A stretch of 64,000 nt of DNA, taken from the NCBI RefSeq assembly GCF_015832195.1, contig NC_052032.1, positions 6,082,618-6,146,617 of the forward strand. Direction: 5' to 3'. Source of the DNA: Motacilla alba alba (Eukaryota > Chordata > Aves > Passeriformes > Motacillidae). The translations under genes and the position numbers were made by a program. Numbering within the stretch: position 1 is the first letter of the stretch; each line of letters starts with the position of its first letter. The notes under the pieces are model-generated. The model did not search any database. It was not told the origin of the DNA and saw nothing but the letters and a program-made list of their open reading frames with translations. Below, in pieces: positions 1-17,900 of the stretch.

Positions 1-4986
<4,986 letters not shown>

Positions 4987-7490
4987 GCAGGGCAAACCCC
5001 ATCCCATGGCCTCCTCCAGGATACAGCGCGGAGCTCCTGTGCCGGTCCAGGACGAACCCGCCGCCTGCCCAACACACATGCCACTCATCCAATGTCTCAG
5101 CATCTTCTCTCCTCTTCCCTTCCCTCCTGAAGGTAGAGTCAGTCCCAGGCCGAAGTGGCACATAATTATAGCCACATATGGAGCGAACTTGGTTAGAAAC
5201 TTGCTTTTCCGCACACCCTTATAATAACGGCTATATATACACACATACCCCCCACACGCTCTTTGAGGACAAACAGACTTGCCAAGGGAACAAGAATTTG
5301 CTTCCAAACATGGAAGGATCTTGGACTATTGGATTTGACCAATTTGGGTATCTTGCCCAGAGAGCCAAAGAGTTATTGGGTCTTCTCCTCCCGCAGGGAC
5401 ACTGTGGGAGGATGACGGGCCCCCCTTTCCGCCAGGCTGTGACTTGCGGCGCTCAACTGTGTGTGCCAAAGCTGATCCATGTGTTCGTTTCTTTGTGCGA
5501 CCCCGGCCACAGTGTGGGGTTTGGGACTTCCCAAAGTTTGGGACTTTGGGAAGCCGATGGCTCACCCATGCCATGGCCAGTCTTGGCCAGCCCTCTGCGC
5601 TGTGCTTCCTGCATTTAGGAGCTGCCTATGCTGATGGCATCAGGCTTTGTCCCTTCCCAGAGGGGCAAGCAGAGCTGCAGCACCTCAACAGACCCTCCTG
5701 GAGCCTGTGAGCTCTCCCGTGAGCTGGGGATGCATCGCCAGTCCCCGAGCAGGCACCGCTGCCCCGCCTCGGTGGATTTGCCAGCGATTCCGCAGAGCCC
5801 CAGGTCATTGAACAGTCCCAGGGAATGAGAAAATTGGAAAAAGCTGTTGGGTTTCAGCTGAGTAGGCGGCTCCCAGCGCTTCGTGCCAACGAAGGCTTCG
5901 CCTTCCGGAGGCACAGCCTCCCCGTCGGCAGCTCCGCAGATGTGCTCGGGGGTCTGGGGCCGGCAGCTCCATGGGGGGAGGCTGTTTTGGTTTTGCAGAA
6001 AGGAAATGGTTTCCCCCTCATCCCACCCTGCTGCGCAGCCTAATGAGGCTCCAAGGTGGGACGTGCAGGGGATGGACACGGGGTGGGCAGCCTGGCCCTA
6101 AGCCACGGGACTGAGCTGTGGAGAGACACAGCCTCCACATTCCCCTGCCAGCTCCACAGCTGGGGTGGTGGAGGTGTGGTGTCCCTGTGGACAAAGCCCA
6201 CTGGAAACCACATCACCCTTTCCTCACCCACTGGAAAGAGCCACCAGCCAAGCATGGGGACACCACCAACTCAGAGGGTTGGCCTGGACAGAGAAGACAC
6301 AGCCCTACTTCCCCAAAATGGGGTGGTTTGGGGGCTGCAGCAATAGATCTGAGGACAAATAGAGCAATTGCTGAGGTGCCTCCTCCAGGTAAACATCCTC
6401 TGGTTGGTGACACTGAGGCTGAAAGTGCCACATCTACAAAGTGCCCACCTGAGTCCCCAGAGCTCCCAGGAGCATCCTCTCCCATTCCCACTGGGGCTCT
6501 CACTGCAGCTGCATGTGGGACCCAGTGGCTGTGACACTGGGGCTGTCAGCTGCAACCCCAGGCAGCATGGGGGGCTCACCCAGCACCCAGAGCTGGAGAC
6601 CTGATGGGAGAACCATCTCCTCTGCCTGGGGGTGAACCAGCCCCTCCACCCTGCCTCCAGCCCCTGCCTTCTCTGCTCTACAGCGCAGCCCCCAGTTGGG
6701 AACAGCCACGTTCTCCTCCTCAAGGCTGGCAGGAAGGGAGAGGGCACAGCCTGACTGACACTGTCCCCCTCCTCCAGTGTCACCCTAAACACCCACCCTC
6801 TGCCCCCATCTGTATTTCCAGGGCTGGAATCCCTCCCCAGCTGGCATCTGTCATGCCAGCTCCCCAAACTGCATAGGGACCTGCCAAGCCAGGGGGAAGA
6901 GGGATCCACTGTGGATCAAGTCATCCACCCTGAGAAACACCACTTGGGGCAGGAGGAGGGGGCCAGGGGGGTCCTATTCCCATGGAAAGCACAGGGCTCT
7001 TTTTTCAGTTATACAAGACGAAACCACAGGGATATAAATGTCGCTGCCTCTTTGAGAACATTAATGAAAATAAACCCATTTAATAGTTTGCAGATGCTGT
7101 TTCTGTAAACCTAAAAAAAGCAGGGAATAAATATTTCTTCACTAAATATCTATATGTATATATATATTTGAAAACATTTGCTCCTAATCTTAGGGCCCCT
7201 CCTTTGCTGTGCTTTTGGCAGCTTATCACAGCTTGTCAGTCAATGCTGAACTCACCAAGAAGAGATACAAATTGCACCCATGGAGGGGTAGCAGGACCGA
7301 GGGATTATTGTAATCTAAGCTCTCTCTCGCCCTTTCTATTTGTACATTTCAATTACTTGTAATGAGATCCATGGTGGATTTGGTTTTTTTTTCTTCTGCA
7401 TGTCTGTGTTTTGGAAATTTTTGTAAGGTTTTTGTAAAAACAACTCTTGTGAAATAATGGAGGAATAAATATTTTACTGAGTAGAGACGT
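4987..7490 (+). other. PRRX2: PRRX2 3' UTR (inferred)
   Basis: Sequence after the stop codon holds no further recognisable exon. Two canonical AATAAA signals, at 7126-7131 and 7464-7469, are followed by T-rich sequence. A 3' UTR of about 2.1-2.5 kb is therefore likely, but its end cannot be fixed without transcripts. Confidence 0.5.
7464..7469 (+). terminator. Candidate PRRX2 poly(A) signal
   Basis: AATAAA in an AT-rich context about 2.48 kb after the stop codon. A second AATAAA at 7126-7131 may be used instead. Confidence 0.4.
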
Positions 7491-9137
7491 GTCAGTGCAT
7501 GTGACAGGGACCTGAGTCTTCCATCACCAGCCACTGTGGTTTGCCCACCTGGCCTGGACAAGCAGCCTGGGCAGAAATTGAATTAAGAGGCAGCAAGGAG
7601 GGTCAGATTCTGCACAGAAATTGAGCTGAAAGAAACCAAAGGGTAGAAATAAACCACCAGATTGTAGAGCACTTTCCAGGGAGTGAAGGCCCACGGGTGC
7701 AGAGCAGGCACTGAGCACTCAAAACAAGAGGAATCAGTGGTCAGGCAAAGGTGATACCAAATAGTTGAGGCAGCAAAGTTAAAAAGCAAAGTTAAACAGG
7801 GCTCCAGAAGCTCACAGTGCTGAGCTATCAAGCAGCAGATTTAATGCAATGTGGAGAGGTGTGAAGATATGCCTTGGGGAAACTGCCCAGCACATGCTCA
7901 GACTGAAAGGCAGCGAGTCAAGTGGCAGGAATTGCTAGGAAAGGATCAGAGAGCAAGGCAGAAAGCGTCCTCACTGCACAAATGAAGCCTGAAATCCATT
8001 GCCCCAAGATACTGTGGAGATCAATGCTACGGTGCATTCAGAGAGGGTGAGAAAGTTAATGGTGGGTGCGTGTTGGTGCAACGTGGCAGGGATTCAACTG
8101 CTGGGCAGAAATCTGCTGCCCTGCCGACTCCAGGAGAGCTGGGAGGAGAAGGGACACCTGGGCTCCCCTTGTTTCTTTTACTTGCCTTCACCTGCTGAAT
8201 TGCAGCAGCCTCCTGTCAGGCCAGCTCACATGGTGTCACTTTCAGGATGTCTCTGTCACCTCCTCCTCCCCCCCGGGCCATCCTCAATCCCCCCACACAG
8301 CCAGGGGACCACAGCACTATCCTATGCACCCAGAGAGGCTCAGCTCCATGAGAGCCACAGGATCAGCTCCCTCCCAGCAAACCTTTGTCCTTCCCATCAC
8401 CAGTGGCTGTTGGGACACGTGGATCCAAGGCTGAGGAACAATGCATCCTGGCTTTCCCTAGAGGGGAACAAGGCTCATCCCACATCATCCCTGCAGCACC
8501 CAGCAGGAGCAAGTCCCCATACTGGACATCACCCCAGGCCCACCATGGTCCCATGCACTCGACCATCCCTGCCAAACTGCTCTGCTGCTGCTTTGTAACC
8601 ACTTATTTATTCATTCAGTAAGTGGCTTGTAGATCATTAAGGCAAATTTTCCAACCTCCTGCATAAAGAATATCACCCAAGCAGCATCCTCATGTCCTCA
8701 GCATGTGGCCAGTGCAGAGCACCCCTCTGGAATGCATCCAGCCCTGAGTCAAGAGACCCTTGGAAGTGATGAACTTACAGATCCCAGGGCAGATTCCTCC
8801 AGTGACTCATCACTGTTGACTGCTGGAAATATGTCACTTATTTCCTGCCTGAACTGTCCCAACTTCAGTTCATCTGCCACCAGAGCAGAAGGTCTCAACC
8901 CATGGTCAGTCAGCTCTCAGGAGCTGATGGACATTGAGGGGTCTCAAACCAGGAGACAGACAAGTGTGGAGAGCTGCAGCTCACCTGGCAGGGTCTGCAC
9001 TCCACAGGAGAGGGAGATACTGGGGGAAGGCTGTCAGTGAAGAGGAACTCAAGGGCATTGTGCAACCTCTCCTCTTCCAGGACAGGGGGATTTTTCCTCC
9101 CAGGAAGGGCACATCCATCACCAGTACTAATTTCAGC

Positions 9138-9290
9138 AGGAGAGCTGTTCTCCATCCATGCACTACAACTTTGGGAATGTGGGAAGGTTGCAAAGACATT
9201 TGCAAACTGTTTCCTTCCTCAAAGCAGTTGGTTTTCCACCAGGTGATTTCAAAAGGGCGGGTCTCAGGTGATGGGAGTATCTTTCTGGAC
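9138..9290 (+). repeat. Unidentified repeat, copy 1
   Basis: This segment matches 9961-10120 in the same orientation at roughly 75% by eye, including the shared core ACTGTTTCCTTCCTCAAA and a GGTGATGGGAG block. I do not recognise the family. It may be a local duplication or two members of an old interspersed repeat. Confidence 0.55.
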
Positions 9291-9960
9291 CCCCTTTCCT
9301 TGTTTCTGACCCCACAGCCTGACACTTGTATGTGACTTGCTGACTGATGAAAAGTTGAAGTTTGCCCCTAGAATATTTTAATGAGAACAATTTTGTGTTG
9401 TCATCAGCATCGGCTGCTACAGCAGCAAGACAAAACCGAGCTCACATTTTCCAGCTCATGGGGACACCCACCTGGCTATCCCCGTCCAGAATGAATTACA
9501 GAATTACAGACATATCGTGGTTACAGCATCCTCCTTTCCCTTTATCCTTGTGCTGCTGAGCCCTTCTCCCTCTGGTGGCAACGGAAAGGTCTGAAGACCC
9601 TCTGAGTCCTGCTGGCACCATCTACAAACTGCAGGAGCACATGTTCCTTTGACAGCAACCTGTCACCTCCCAGCAGCAGAGCCCCTCCTGCCCTTTGGAG
9701 CAATGCTTCTGTCCTGGGGGTTGTGATGCTCACCCCAAACTCTAGATTCCATATGGAAGGAGCATCTCCTCCCTGCAGCAGATATTTTGCTCGCTGCTGC
9801 TTCTTTCCAACATCACAGGGAAGCAACCTAAGGCAGTAGAGAAGCTGGAGGGTAGCTATGCACAGGGGTGTAATGCTTTATAATTACCTGGGAAGAAGGG
9901 AGGAAGCAAAGGTTCCTTTTGTAGCTGGTGTCACAAAACCCAGGAAGAGTTATCATGTGT

Positions 9961-10120
9961 AAGGAAGAACTATTGCATGGAGATGCACAGTTGCACCACA
10001 ACTTCAGAAGCAATGGAAGTTTGCAAGGACATTTACAAACTGTTTCCTTCCTCAAACCACTCCGCTTTCAACCAGGTGACTCCCAAAGAGCAAGTCTGTG
10101 GTGATGGGAGGATCTCCCTG
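9961..10120 (+). repeat. Unidentified repeat, copy 2
   Basis: Second copy of the element at 9138-9290, about 825 bp downstream in direct orientation. Both copies happen to stay open in one plus-strand frame and give similar peptides. No start, splice context or known protein family accompanies them, so I do not call a gene. Confidence 0.55.
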
Positions 10121-10427
10121 GAACTGGCATCGCATCTGCCTGCTTTGGAGAGGCTGATGGGCACTGGAGCAGACACCAGCCTCCGCCCCCTCAACCCGTT
10201 TCCCAAGGAATGGCACCTTCCCTCCATCCCAAACACCTCCATGCGCACCCCCAGCTCTCCCCCAGCACACGGGGGGCGGAGGATCCGCGGGTGCGGGTGC
10301 CCGGGCAGGGTCCCCGTGTCCCCCGCTGGGTCCCGCTGCCACACGAGGGTGCTGCAGCCCCGCGCAGCGCTGCGCAGCCCGCGGAGCCCGGGGCGAGCCC
10401 CGCCGCGCTGCCCCGCGCAGCGCCCGG

Positions 10428-10985
10428 CCGCATCCCTCTGCCCGCCGCATCCCTCTGCCCGCTCCGGGCCCGGCCGCATCCCTCTGCCCGCCGCATCCCT
10501 CTGCCCGCCGCATCCCTCTGCCCGCTCCGGGCCCGGCCGCATCCCTCTGCCCGCCGCATCCCTCTGCCCGCTCCGGGCCCGGCCGCATCCCTCTGCCCGC
10601 CGCATCCCTCTGCCCGCCGCATCCCTCTGCCCGCTCCGGGCCCGGCCGCATCCCTCTGCCCGCCGCATCCCTCTGCCCGCTCCGGGCCCGGCCGCATCCC
10701 TCTGCCCGCCGCATCCCTCTGCCCGCCGCATCCCTCTGCCCGCTCCGGGCCCGGCCGCATCCCTCTGCCCGCCGCGCTGCCCCGCTCCGGGCGGGTCCAG
10801 ATCCCTCTGCCCGCCGCGCTGCCCCGCTCCGGGCACGGCTGCATCCCTCTGCCCGCCGCGCTGCCCCGCTCGGATCCCTCTGCCCGCCGCATCCCTCTGC
10901 GCTGCTCCGGTCTCTCTGCCCCGCTCCGCGCCCGCCCGGATCCCTCTGCCCGCCGCGCTGCCCCGCTCCGGGCCCGGCGGATCCT
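10428..10985. repeat. GC-rich minisatellite with alternating higher-order pattern
   Basis: Two units make up the array: A = CCGCATCCCTCTGCCCG (17 bp) and B = CTCCGGGCCCGG (12 bp). From 10428 they run AAB AAAB AAB AAAB AAB AAAB. This is a 109-bp higher-order period (46 + 63 bp) repeated three times. A degenerate tail to about 10985 contains GCGCTGCCCCGCTCCGGGC variants. The units contain no stop codon in most frames, so long spurious open frames arise on both strands. One strand is strongly G-rich and could fold into non-B structures. Confidence 0.92.
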
Positions 10986-11552
10986 TCTGCCCCACGTCTC
11001 ACAGCTCAACCCCACAGCCAGGTTAGAAAACGCCCGCTGGAAAAAGTTTTCCCGGTGCCAACTTGATCCTCGTGTGGCAGAGAGCAGCAGGGAAGCACCC
11101 TTATCTTCTCCACTTCGGAATGCCCATACCTGTCGAGCTGGCTCATCTCATTCTCTCTACAAGTCACAGGGATCTCAGTTCCTCAAGAGGAATAAGGGGA
11201 TTTGTGTATCAAAATCCCATCTGCTAGAGGGGATGGGGATTTTGGGAGGGCAGCAAAGGAAGAGTGATCTGTGTTAAAGGTAAGCTGCCCAAGAAGGAAT
11301 CTTAGTCCAGATCCCACCAGGGAACGCTCTGGATGAAGAGAGACCTGGGGAGTGGTTCAGGCAGGTAAGGGAGAGGTGTGTCCTGTGCTCAGGGGTGGGA
11401 CGGATCCTGGGCCTTGAAGCACCTGAAAGAGTGTGGGAGGGAAAGCAGCTTGTGCCGGGTCTCCACTTGCTTTCCTCCCAGCTCCAGACACCGTGAGGGA
11501 AGACACGTACTGTGGTGTGAATCACATTCACACCTTTAACCACAGAAGGGGG

Positions 11553-11795
11553 CGGAATGGACCTTAAAGATCATCTACTCCCAACCCACAGCCTGAATTA
11601 GACCGAAGTTGCTCAAGGTCTCATCCAGCCTGGCTTTGAACTGTGCCAGGGCTGGGGCGTCCACAGCCTCCGTGGGCAGCCTGTACCAGTGTCCACCACC
11701 CTCACAGTAAAAGAATTCTTCCTAAGGTCTGACTGAAATTTCTCCTCTTTCAATTTGTACCCATTTAAGCACCAGCTTGTTGTTCTGCAGTCCCA
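11553..11795 (-). mobile_element. CR1 LINE 3' fragment
   Basis: Contains the typical avian CR1 3'-end blocks read on the opposite strand: the GGACCTTAAAGATCATCTA region, 'CTCATCCAGCCTGG', 'CACCACCCTCACAGTAAA' and 'GAATTCTTCCTAAG'. It is 5'-truncated, as most CR1 copies are. Boundaries are approximate. Confidence 0.8.
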
Positions 11796-13556
11796 AGTGG
11801 GTTTCACAGCGTTGCTGTTTCCTGCTTGAGCCAGGTGTGAAAAACAACTTGTTTGACATACAAAGCACACACCAAACCCCAGAGACTGGTGGGTGCAACC
11901 ACTGTCCTTGCTCTCCTGGAGCAGCAGGAGACACAGGGCACATCCTTTGCCTACACTGATGGCAGAGCAGGAATTTGGGAGCTCTGGGCTATAGATATTA
12001 ATTGGGAAAAGGCCGGAATGCCTCTCACATGCAGCAACCACTGGCAGTGTCCAGGGGAGAGCCAGTGGCTCTGACCACCTGGTCCCAGGTGAGCCCTGAT
12101 GGGACTGGTGCTGCCCAAGCAATTGAGCCCAGCTTGGTTTTGCTTCCCCTCAAACTTCCACAACACTTCAAAATAAGTGCAATGCTTGGGCCTCTCTTAA
12201 GTTTGCCTTGTAGGCTTTTTGTGTTTGTTTTTTTTTTTTTTTTTGAGCCAGGAGAGTTCACATTCCCAAGCTTTTCCCTGCAGCCAGTAAGCAGAGTTTA
12301 TTTTTTTTTAATAAAAAAGGAGAAAGCAGAGCTTTGCATGTAACCTCAGCTTCCCTGAGCAGGGCATCAGCCTCAGGCACTGGACAGGCAGCTGAGAAGA
12401 GGCTGAAGCAGCTGGCAGATCTGGGGGGTTGGAAGGGGATTCTGGAGCCTCCCTTCTTGCTTCCTATGCCAAAATCTCCATCCCAGCCACATCTCCAACC
12501 TCAGCAACATGTACTGGAGAGAGTCCATTTTATAAAACCACTGCCTTTCTCATTTGAAAACAAACGGAAAGAAAACAACCAAGTGGAGCCATTTTATGAA
12601 ACTAACACAGACACTGACAGGGCAGCACCTCCCAACCATCAACAACTTAGGAAAAGAGGGGAAAACCAGAGACATGAAGCATTTGTTTCCCAGCAACCTA
12701 GTGCAAATAAAAGGGGGCTACTTATCTTGGGAAACACAAGCAGCTCCTTTATGAGTCCTAAGAACAGAGAGAAGAACAGCCATCTCTTACCTGAGTTTCT
12801 CCATCCCTCCAGGATTTTTGGGTGAACACCAAGCTTTGTAACAACTTGCTACTCAGGGAAGGAAAAGTGAGCAGAGCTGCTTACAATTCCCAGCTCTGCT
12901 GGATTTAAAGGATCAGCACAAATAATGCACACCTGGAAAAGAGGTTCCTCTGCAGGCCAGGTGAGTGCAGAGACAAGGGATGTCTCTTTAGAAGTCCCAG
13001 GACACTCCAGGCTCTACAGTGGAGTTTAACATCCTGCTGAGGATCCATCCTGCTGGGGCTGGACCCAGCTGCTGCCCAGCTGCATCTGCTGCTCCCAAAG
13101 GAAGGATGTATCAGAGGACAATGATTTGTTTTTATTGGGAATATTTGCTTCCTGCCACCAGGATGCATGTGCAGCAGCAGAGAAACATACAGGAGTGCAA
13201 GACCTTGTGCACCACGTGAGGCACAAAAGACTTGTTAAGAAGGGTCTGTGTTACCCAGATATCTGTGGGAAGAAGTGGCCAAGAGTGAAGTGCTGAACCT
13301 GCAATCCTGGCCACCTTCCTCGCAGTGGGAGAGCAAAAAATTCCACTCCAAACTTTACCAACACAGCTCAGCCTGAGGCCACAACTGCACTGGGATGGAG
13401 TTACTGGTACAGAATCTTCTACTTGAGCTGAGCAAAAGCTGAGCATCAGTCTGAGCAGGTGTGTCCCCAGTGCTCAGTGAGGGCTCAGCAAGAGCAGCTC
13501 TGGGGAGAGCAGAGTCCAGGGAACAGCCTTAGTGCACAGGACAGGTGGAAGGGGAA

Positions 13557-13562
13557 TTTATT
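13557..13562 (-). terminator. Candidate PTGES poly(A) signal
   Basis: AATAAA on the minus strand, about 1.43 kb after the PTGES stop. It is the first canonical hexamer I find downstream. Non-canonical signals closer to the stop are possible. Confidence 0.3.
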
Positions 13563-14893
13563 TTCTGCTCATTCTGGCTTGCCCCTGTGATGCTATTCAA
13601 ATTCTGTGTTGCCTCAGAGGAGGGAGGAGGCACTGAAGAGCAGAGGTTTCTTCCTGCCTTCTCCTCCAGAGGGATGCTCCTTTGCTGCTGCTGCTGCTGG
13701 GAGCAGCCCCTGACACCCGGGGACAGCTGTGTGGCAGAGGAGCTCATGGCCCTTGTCACCATGCAGTACCCTGGTCCCAGCCTCTCCTCTCCAACACGAC
13801 ACTGTTGGGTGACCCTGCAGAGCAGCAACGCTCCCTTCAAAGCCCCTCTGCTCATTTCCAGAGCTTTCTGCAAACGCCAGCTGCTCCAGGCTGAGAATGG
13901 CGTGGCAGCAGTGGACAGCAGGAAACAGCTGAAAGAAAACCCCCCTAAGGCAATCAGGGCACATTTCCCAAATAGCAACGGGCAAGAGAAAGGCTACAAA
14001 CAGCGGGGAGAAACTCAGGGGGAGAAACAGTCTGACGCTCTGGGGCATTTTCAGGTATTAGTGGCATGTGGACTAGACTGCCCTTTGGGAGAAAACTCTG
14101 TCTGCAAATCTCCTGTTTTGTGCCAGCATTTCAGGCATTCCAGAAGTCCCAGAACCTTGTGTCCAGCAAATGTGTTCAGGCTGTGTGTCCAGGGTAAAGG
14201 ATTCCTGCTGTTTTCTCCAGGCGTGTCACTCTGCATCTTGCTGTGGTGAGGCTGAGATGGAAAAGCCACAGCTGCTGCTGGCTGGGAGCTGCCAGGAGCT
14301 GCAGGGTCCTGCCTGCAGTGGGGCTCCTGGCAGGGAGCTGTGTGCTGTGGTGTGACACGGGGTGGCACTGGGAGCACTGAATGCTCCAATGGCTTCACAA
14401 TGTCACCCATGAGATTTGGACTTTTCTGCCTGCCTGCCTGGAAGGCACCTGCCTCCTGTCCTCCTTGGTGGAGAGGGAACCTAAGGGACTAAATCCTAAG
14501 GGACTGACATTCCCAGACATGCACATGGCTGGGCAGGAGAAGGGTGGCTGCTTTATAACCTCTGCTACCAACCACATCTGCTGACTAAGAGACTTTATGG
14601 GACGCTCATGATTTTGCCTGCCTGATTCATGGGATATTCATGACCAGGAGGAAAAGGTCACAGTCACATTTCCAAACACAGAAAACCTTTCCCTCAGTGA
14701 CCCCTTCCTCAAGGGGTAGTCCACGTGCTTTCCACCTCTCATCCTCAGCAGGAGAGAGACAAACCTGCCTCCACATCCCCTTCCTGCATGTTCCTGCTCT
14801 CTGGTGACTCCTCTGACAAATTCCGATGGCAGTGGAATTTCATCAAGGCTGCACTGAACGTCCTCAGGGTGCAGATGACCTCCCTGGTGACAT

Positions 14894-14932
14894 CTCACAC
14901 ACATACACACACACTCTCACTCACTCTCTCCC
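14894..14932. repeat. CA/CT-rich microsatellite
   Basis: Interrupted (CA)n run grading into CTCACT repeats, just downstream of PTGES on its strand. Confidence 0.8.
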
Positions 14933-14993
14933 ACTCCAGGGGGGCCCAGGAGAATCAGGATGAGGGGGTTTGGGTGGTCGGTCTCCCTGGCTG

Positions 14994-17900
14994 TTACCAG
15001 TACGGGGTGGTGGCCAGCAGGATCTGCAGGGCCATGGAGAAGCAGGGCAGCTGGGCCACGCTGTAGGCCACGGAGCGTGTGGGTGCCCTCAGCTGCAGCA
15101 GGTAGGCAATGGTGTGGATGATCCGTCCCACGCAGAAGATGAGGAAGTGGATCCTGGCCACTGCGGGACTGGGATCCAGCAGGGAGTAGATGGCTCCGAG
15201 GAAGAGGAAGGGAAAGATGTTCTCCATGTCATTGCGGTGGGCCCTGAAAAGCGAGATAAGGTTGTTCCTTCCCACCAGAATTCCCTGTTTTGTCTCATTC
15301 CTTCTAGCCAGAGTACCATCCCTAGGTGCTGCTGGGCCTCTTCCCCATTGGATGGGGCAGACACAGCCCCCAAAAGTGTCAGTTCTCCCCTACACACAGA
15401 GGCAGGAGAATTTCGCACCCCGTGTCTCTCCCTTGGGATGCTGAGCTCCTGAAACTTTCTCTCCGTGACTGGGACGCCTTTGGCACAGCAGATGACAGCT
15501 TGAGGGTTGGAGCTTTCAAATAAACAGAGCAAAACACACACCCTGTGAAGCTGCAAAAAGCTCAAACTGGTGTGGTGCCAGCACGGCATGGCCCCAGATG
15601 TGGCCACGCTGCACAACAAAAGGCAGTTCCAGACCACAGCTTCTCCAGTGGAGAAACTCACAGGATGAGAGGGGTTGTGGTTTCACCTCTCTCCATAAAT
15701 GCATCCAAAGGGGATTGAGGAGGAGTGGCCCAACAACCCCCACACTGTGGCTGGAGGGGATGCTGTGGCCATGTGGTGACACATCAGCACTGATGGAGCC
15801 AAGCCCTGTGCTCCAGCTGAACACGCACCTGCCTGGGTGTCACAGCACCACTGCCACCACCCACAGAAACAGGATCTGGTCAGGCCACGAGTGTGGGCTG
15901 TGCCCCTCCTCGCCCAGGCACCATCCTCTGAACAAACCCCAAGGTCTTGGGGGTTCAGCAGGGCTGGAAGGACAAATGGAAGAAGAAGAAAGAGAAAGGA
16001 GAGAGCTGTGAGGCAGCCAGGGCCTCTTTCAGAGGCATGGGGTAAACGTCCTGCCCTGCTCTGTCCCTGCCCTGCACAGACCCCTGGCTCTGCTCTCCTC
16101 CAGGTGCAGCCTGAGATGAGAAGCTGACATTGCCCTTGCTCTGAGGAAACACCTCGGATTGAATGTGTCTTCTCCAGGGTTGCAAATGCATCAGCAAGGA
16201 TGGAATCTGAGAGCTTCAGCTGCCCAAGTCAGATCCCAGGCTGCCCCAGGTTTTTGCTGCAGCTCCAGTTATTTATTTTTATGGAAGTTTGTTTATCCTG
16301 AATAATCAAAAGAAGATTATGATTATTATTTCTGCTATTATTTTATTTTTGCTAGGAAGGAAACGGCTCATTCTCCATCCTCCTCCTCCCCTTGGCTGCC
16401 CAGCAATTAGGTGGCACTGGATGTTTTCTAAAACAAATGCTGGAGGCACTGGGACATGAGCAGTGAGGTCCCCATGCACAGCCCAGGGCTCAAGGACAGC
16501 AGGGCACAAATCCAGTCCCTTTCCTGCACATCATCAGCATCCAGCCCAGCACTTGGGGCACCTCCTTCGGTAAGGGGGACAGCAAATCAGGCCCAGGGCT
16601 GAATAACCCCGTGTTTTACCTCTGAGAAACTGTGATTCTCACAGAAGAGGAGTAACATTCAGAGTTTGCCCAATTAGAGGCAAAAGTTATTGTAATCCTG
16701 TTCAGCCTTTTCCCAAATCCCCAAAAAGAGGCAGCTGCCTACCAGCAGCACTGGGACCAGTCACTCTGTTGCCTGTCCAAGCTGTGCAGGGATCGGGGTC
16801 CTGTCAGGGCAGGACACAAGGAGCCTTTGAGTGTGGGTATGGGATGAGACATGGGGAATCTGTGGGACTTTGAGCACCTAAAAAAGAGCTAGTCAGAGCT
16901 GGATGTTGAATGCAAACCCAGATCCTTCTCTTGCCCCTGCTCCAGTGCACACCATGCTAAAGATTAAACTGCTCTCATGAGCAGGGTCCCACAGCAGAGC
17001 TCGAGGCAGTCTGACCCTCTAGAATACTACGTGATTAGCGAGTCCTTTAGCTTCCTGCTACTTGCTTGCCAGCAGCAGGTGCAGAGGAATGGTGGCACTG
17101 GGAATGGTGGCACCAGAGGGAATGGTGGCACCGGGAATGCTGGCACCAGAGGGAAGGCTGTCCCTGCTCACCTGCGGCACCGCTCCACGTCAGGGTCCTC
17201 GCGGCAGAACTGCAGCCCCCCATTGCGCAGGGCATCCTCTGGGTTTGCAAATGCCTGGAAGAGACAGTCCCCACCTGCTTACAGCCTTCAGGAACCTCAC
17301 AGGTAGAAGCTCTGCCCCTGATCTTGAAGTCCTGTGGGGATTTTACCTGCCCAAATTTGTTACCACTCTTCATAAAAATGAGGGTCACTGCACTTCCATG
17401 CACACTGTCCTGCAGCTCCCCAGGAGTTTTCCATGTCTTCCAAAAAACCCAGTGCTGCCTGCTGAGCAGGTCCCAAATGAGGGTTTCAAGGGAGCTCCCA
17501 CCTCACCCCAGTCCTCTTCTTCCCATGAAACCCATTTAGAGGAGACTTTCCAGCCAGCGAGATCGCTGGAAAGGCAGAGAGCTTGCAGACACAATGCAGC
17601 CTCCAAAAGATAACCAGGACTGACAGATTGCAGAATATTCCCTGGCTGGCTTTTTGGCAGTGGCACTGTGTGGCTTTCCCACAGAGAAATGGGATCCTAC
17701 ACTAATAAAGTTAAAAATGAAAATTATTTGTGTGAGCTCCTCACCTATGCTCAGAAGCTGCTCCTCAAGGACCTGGCTACATCTGACAGCTTCATTTTGC
17801 AGCTTGGAAAGGGCCCTGGTGCTTTCTTTAATTATGTTACAAGCCCAAACTGTCCCAGGGCTGGAGCATCATTTAAAATCACAAGGGGAGAAGATAATTC

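Larger units (their letters stand above)
7491..10427. other. Intergenic, PRRX2-PTGES
   Basis: No gene is recognisable. The stretch contains two diverged copies of a repeat of about 150 bp, at 9138-9290 and 9961-10120. From about 10260 it becomes strongly CpG-rich, leading into the minisatellite. Confidence 0.6.
11796..14993. other. Intergenic / PTGES 3' flank
   Basis: No exon is recognised. Part of this stretch downstream of PTGES (minus strand) is probably its 3' UTR. The nearest canonical minus-strand AATAAA lies at 13562-13557. A short CA-rich microsatellite sits at 14894-14932. Confidence 0.5.

Noticed and set aside
10428..10985. Regularly spaced repeats resembling a CRISPR array
   Set aside because: The 'spacers' are themselves repeats (17- and 12-bp units) and the surrounding genes are vertebrate.
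9977..11277. Several overlapping open frames of 270-355 codons on both strands
   Set aside because: They are produced by the stop-free GC-rich minisatellite. They encode only repetitive Pro/Ser/Arg or Gly/Arg peptides in competing frames and have no flanking gene signals.
13545..14249. 234-codon plus-strand open frame downstream of PTGES
   Set aside because: No domain, no homology I recognise, and overlapping open frames on the other strand. Probably chance.
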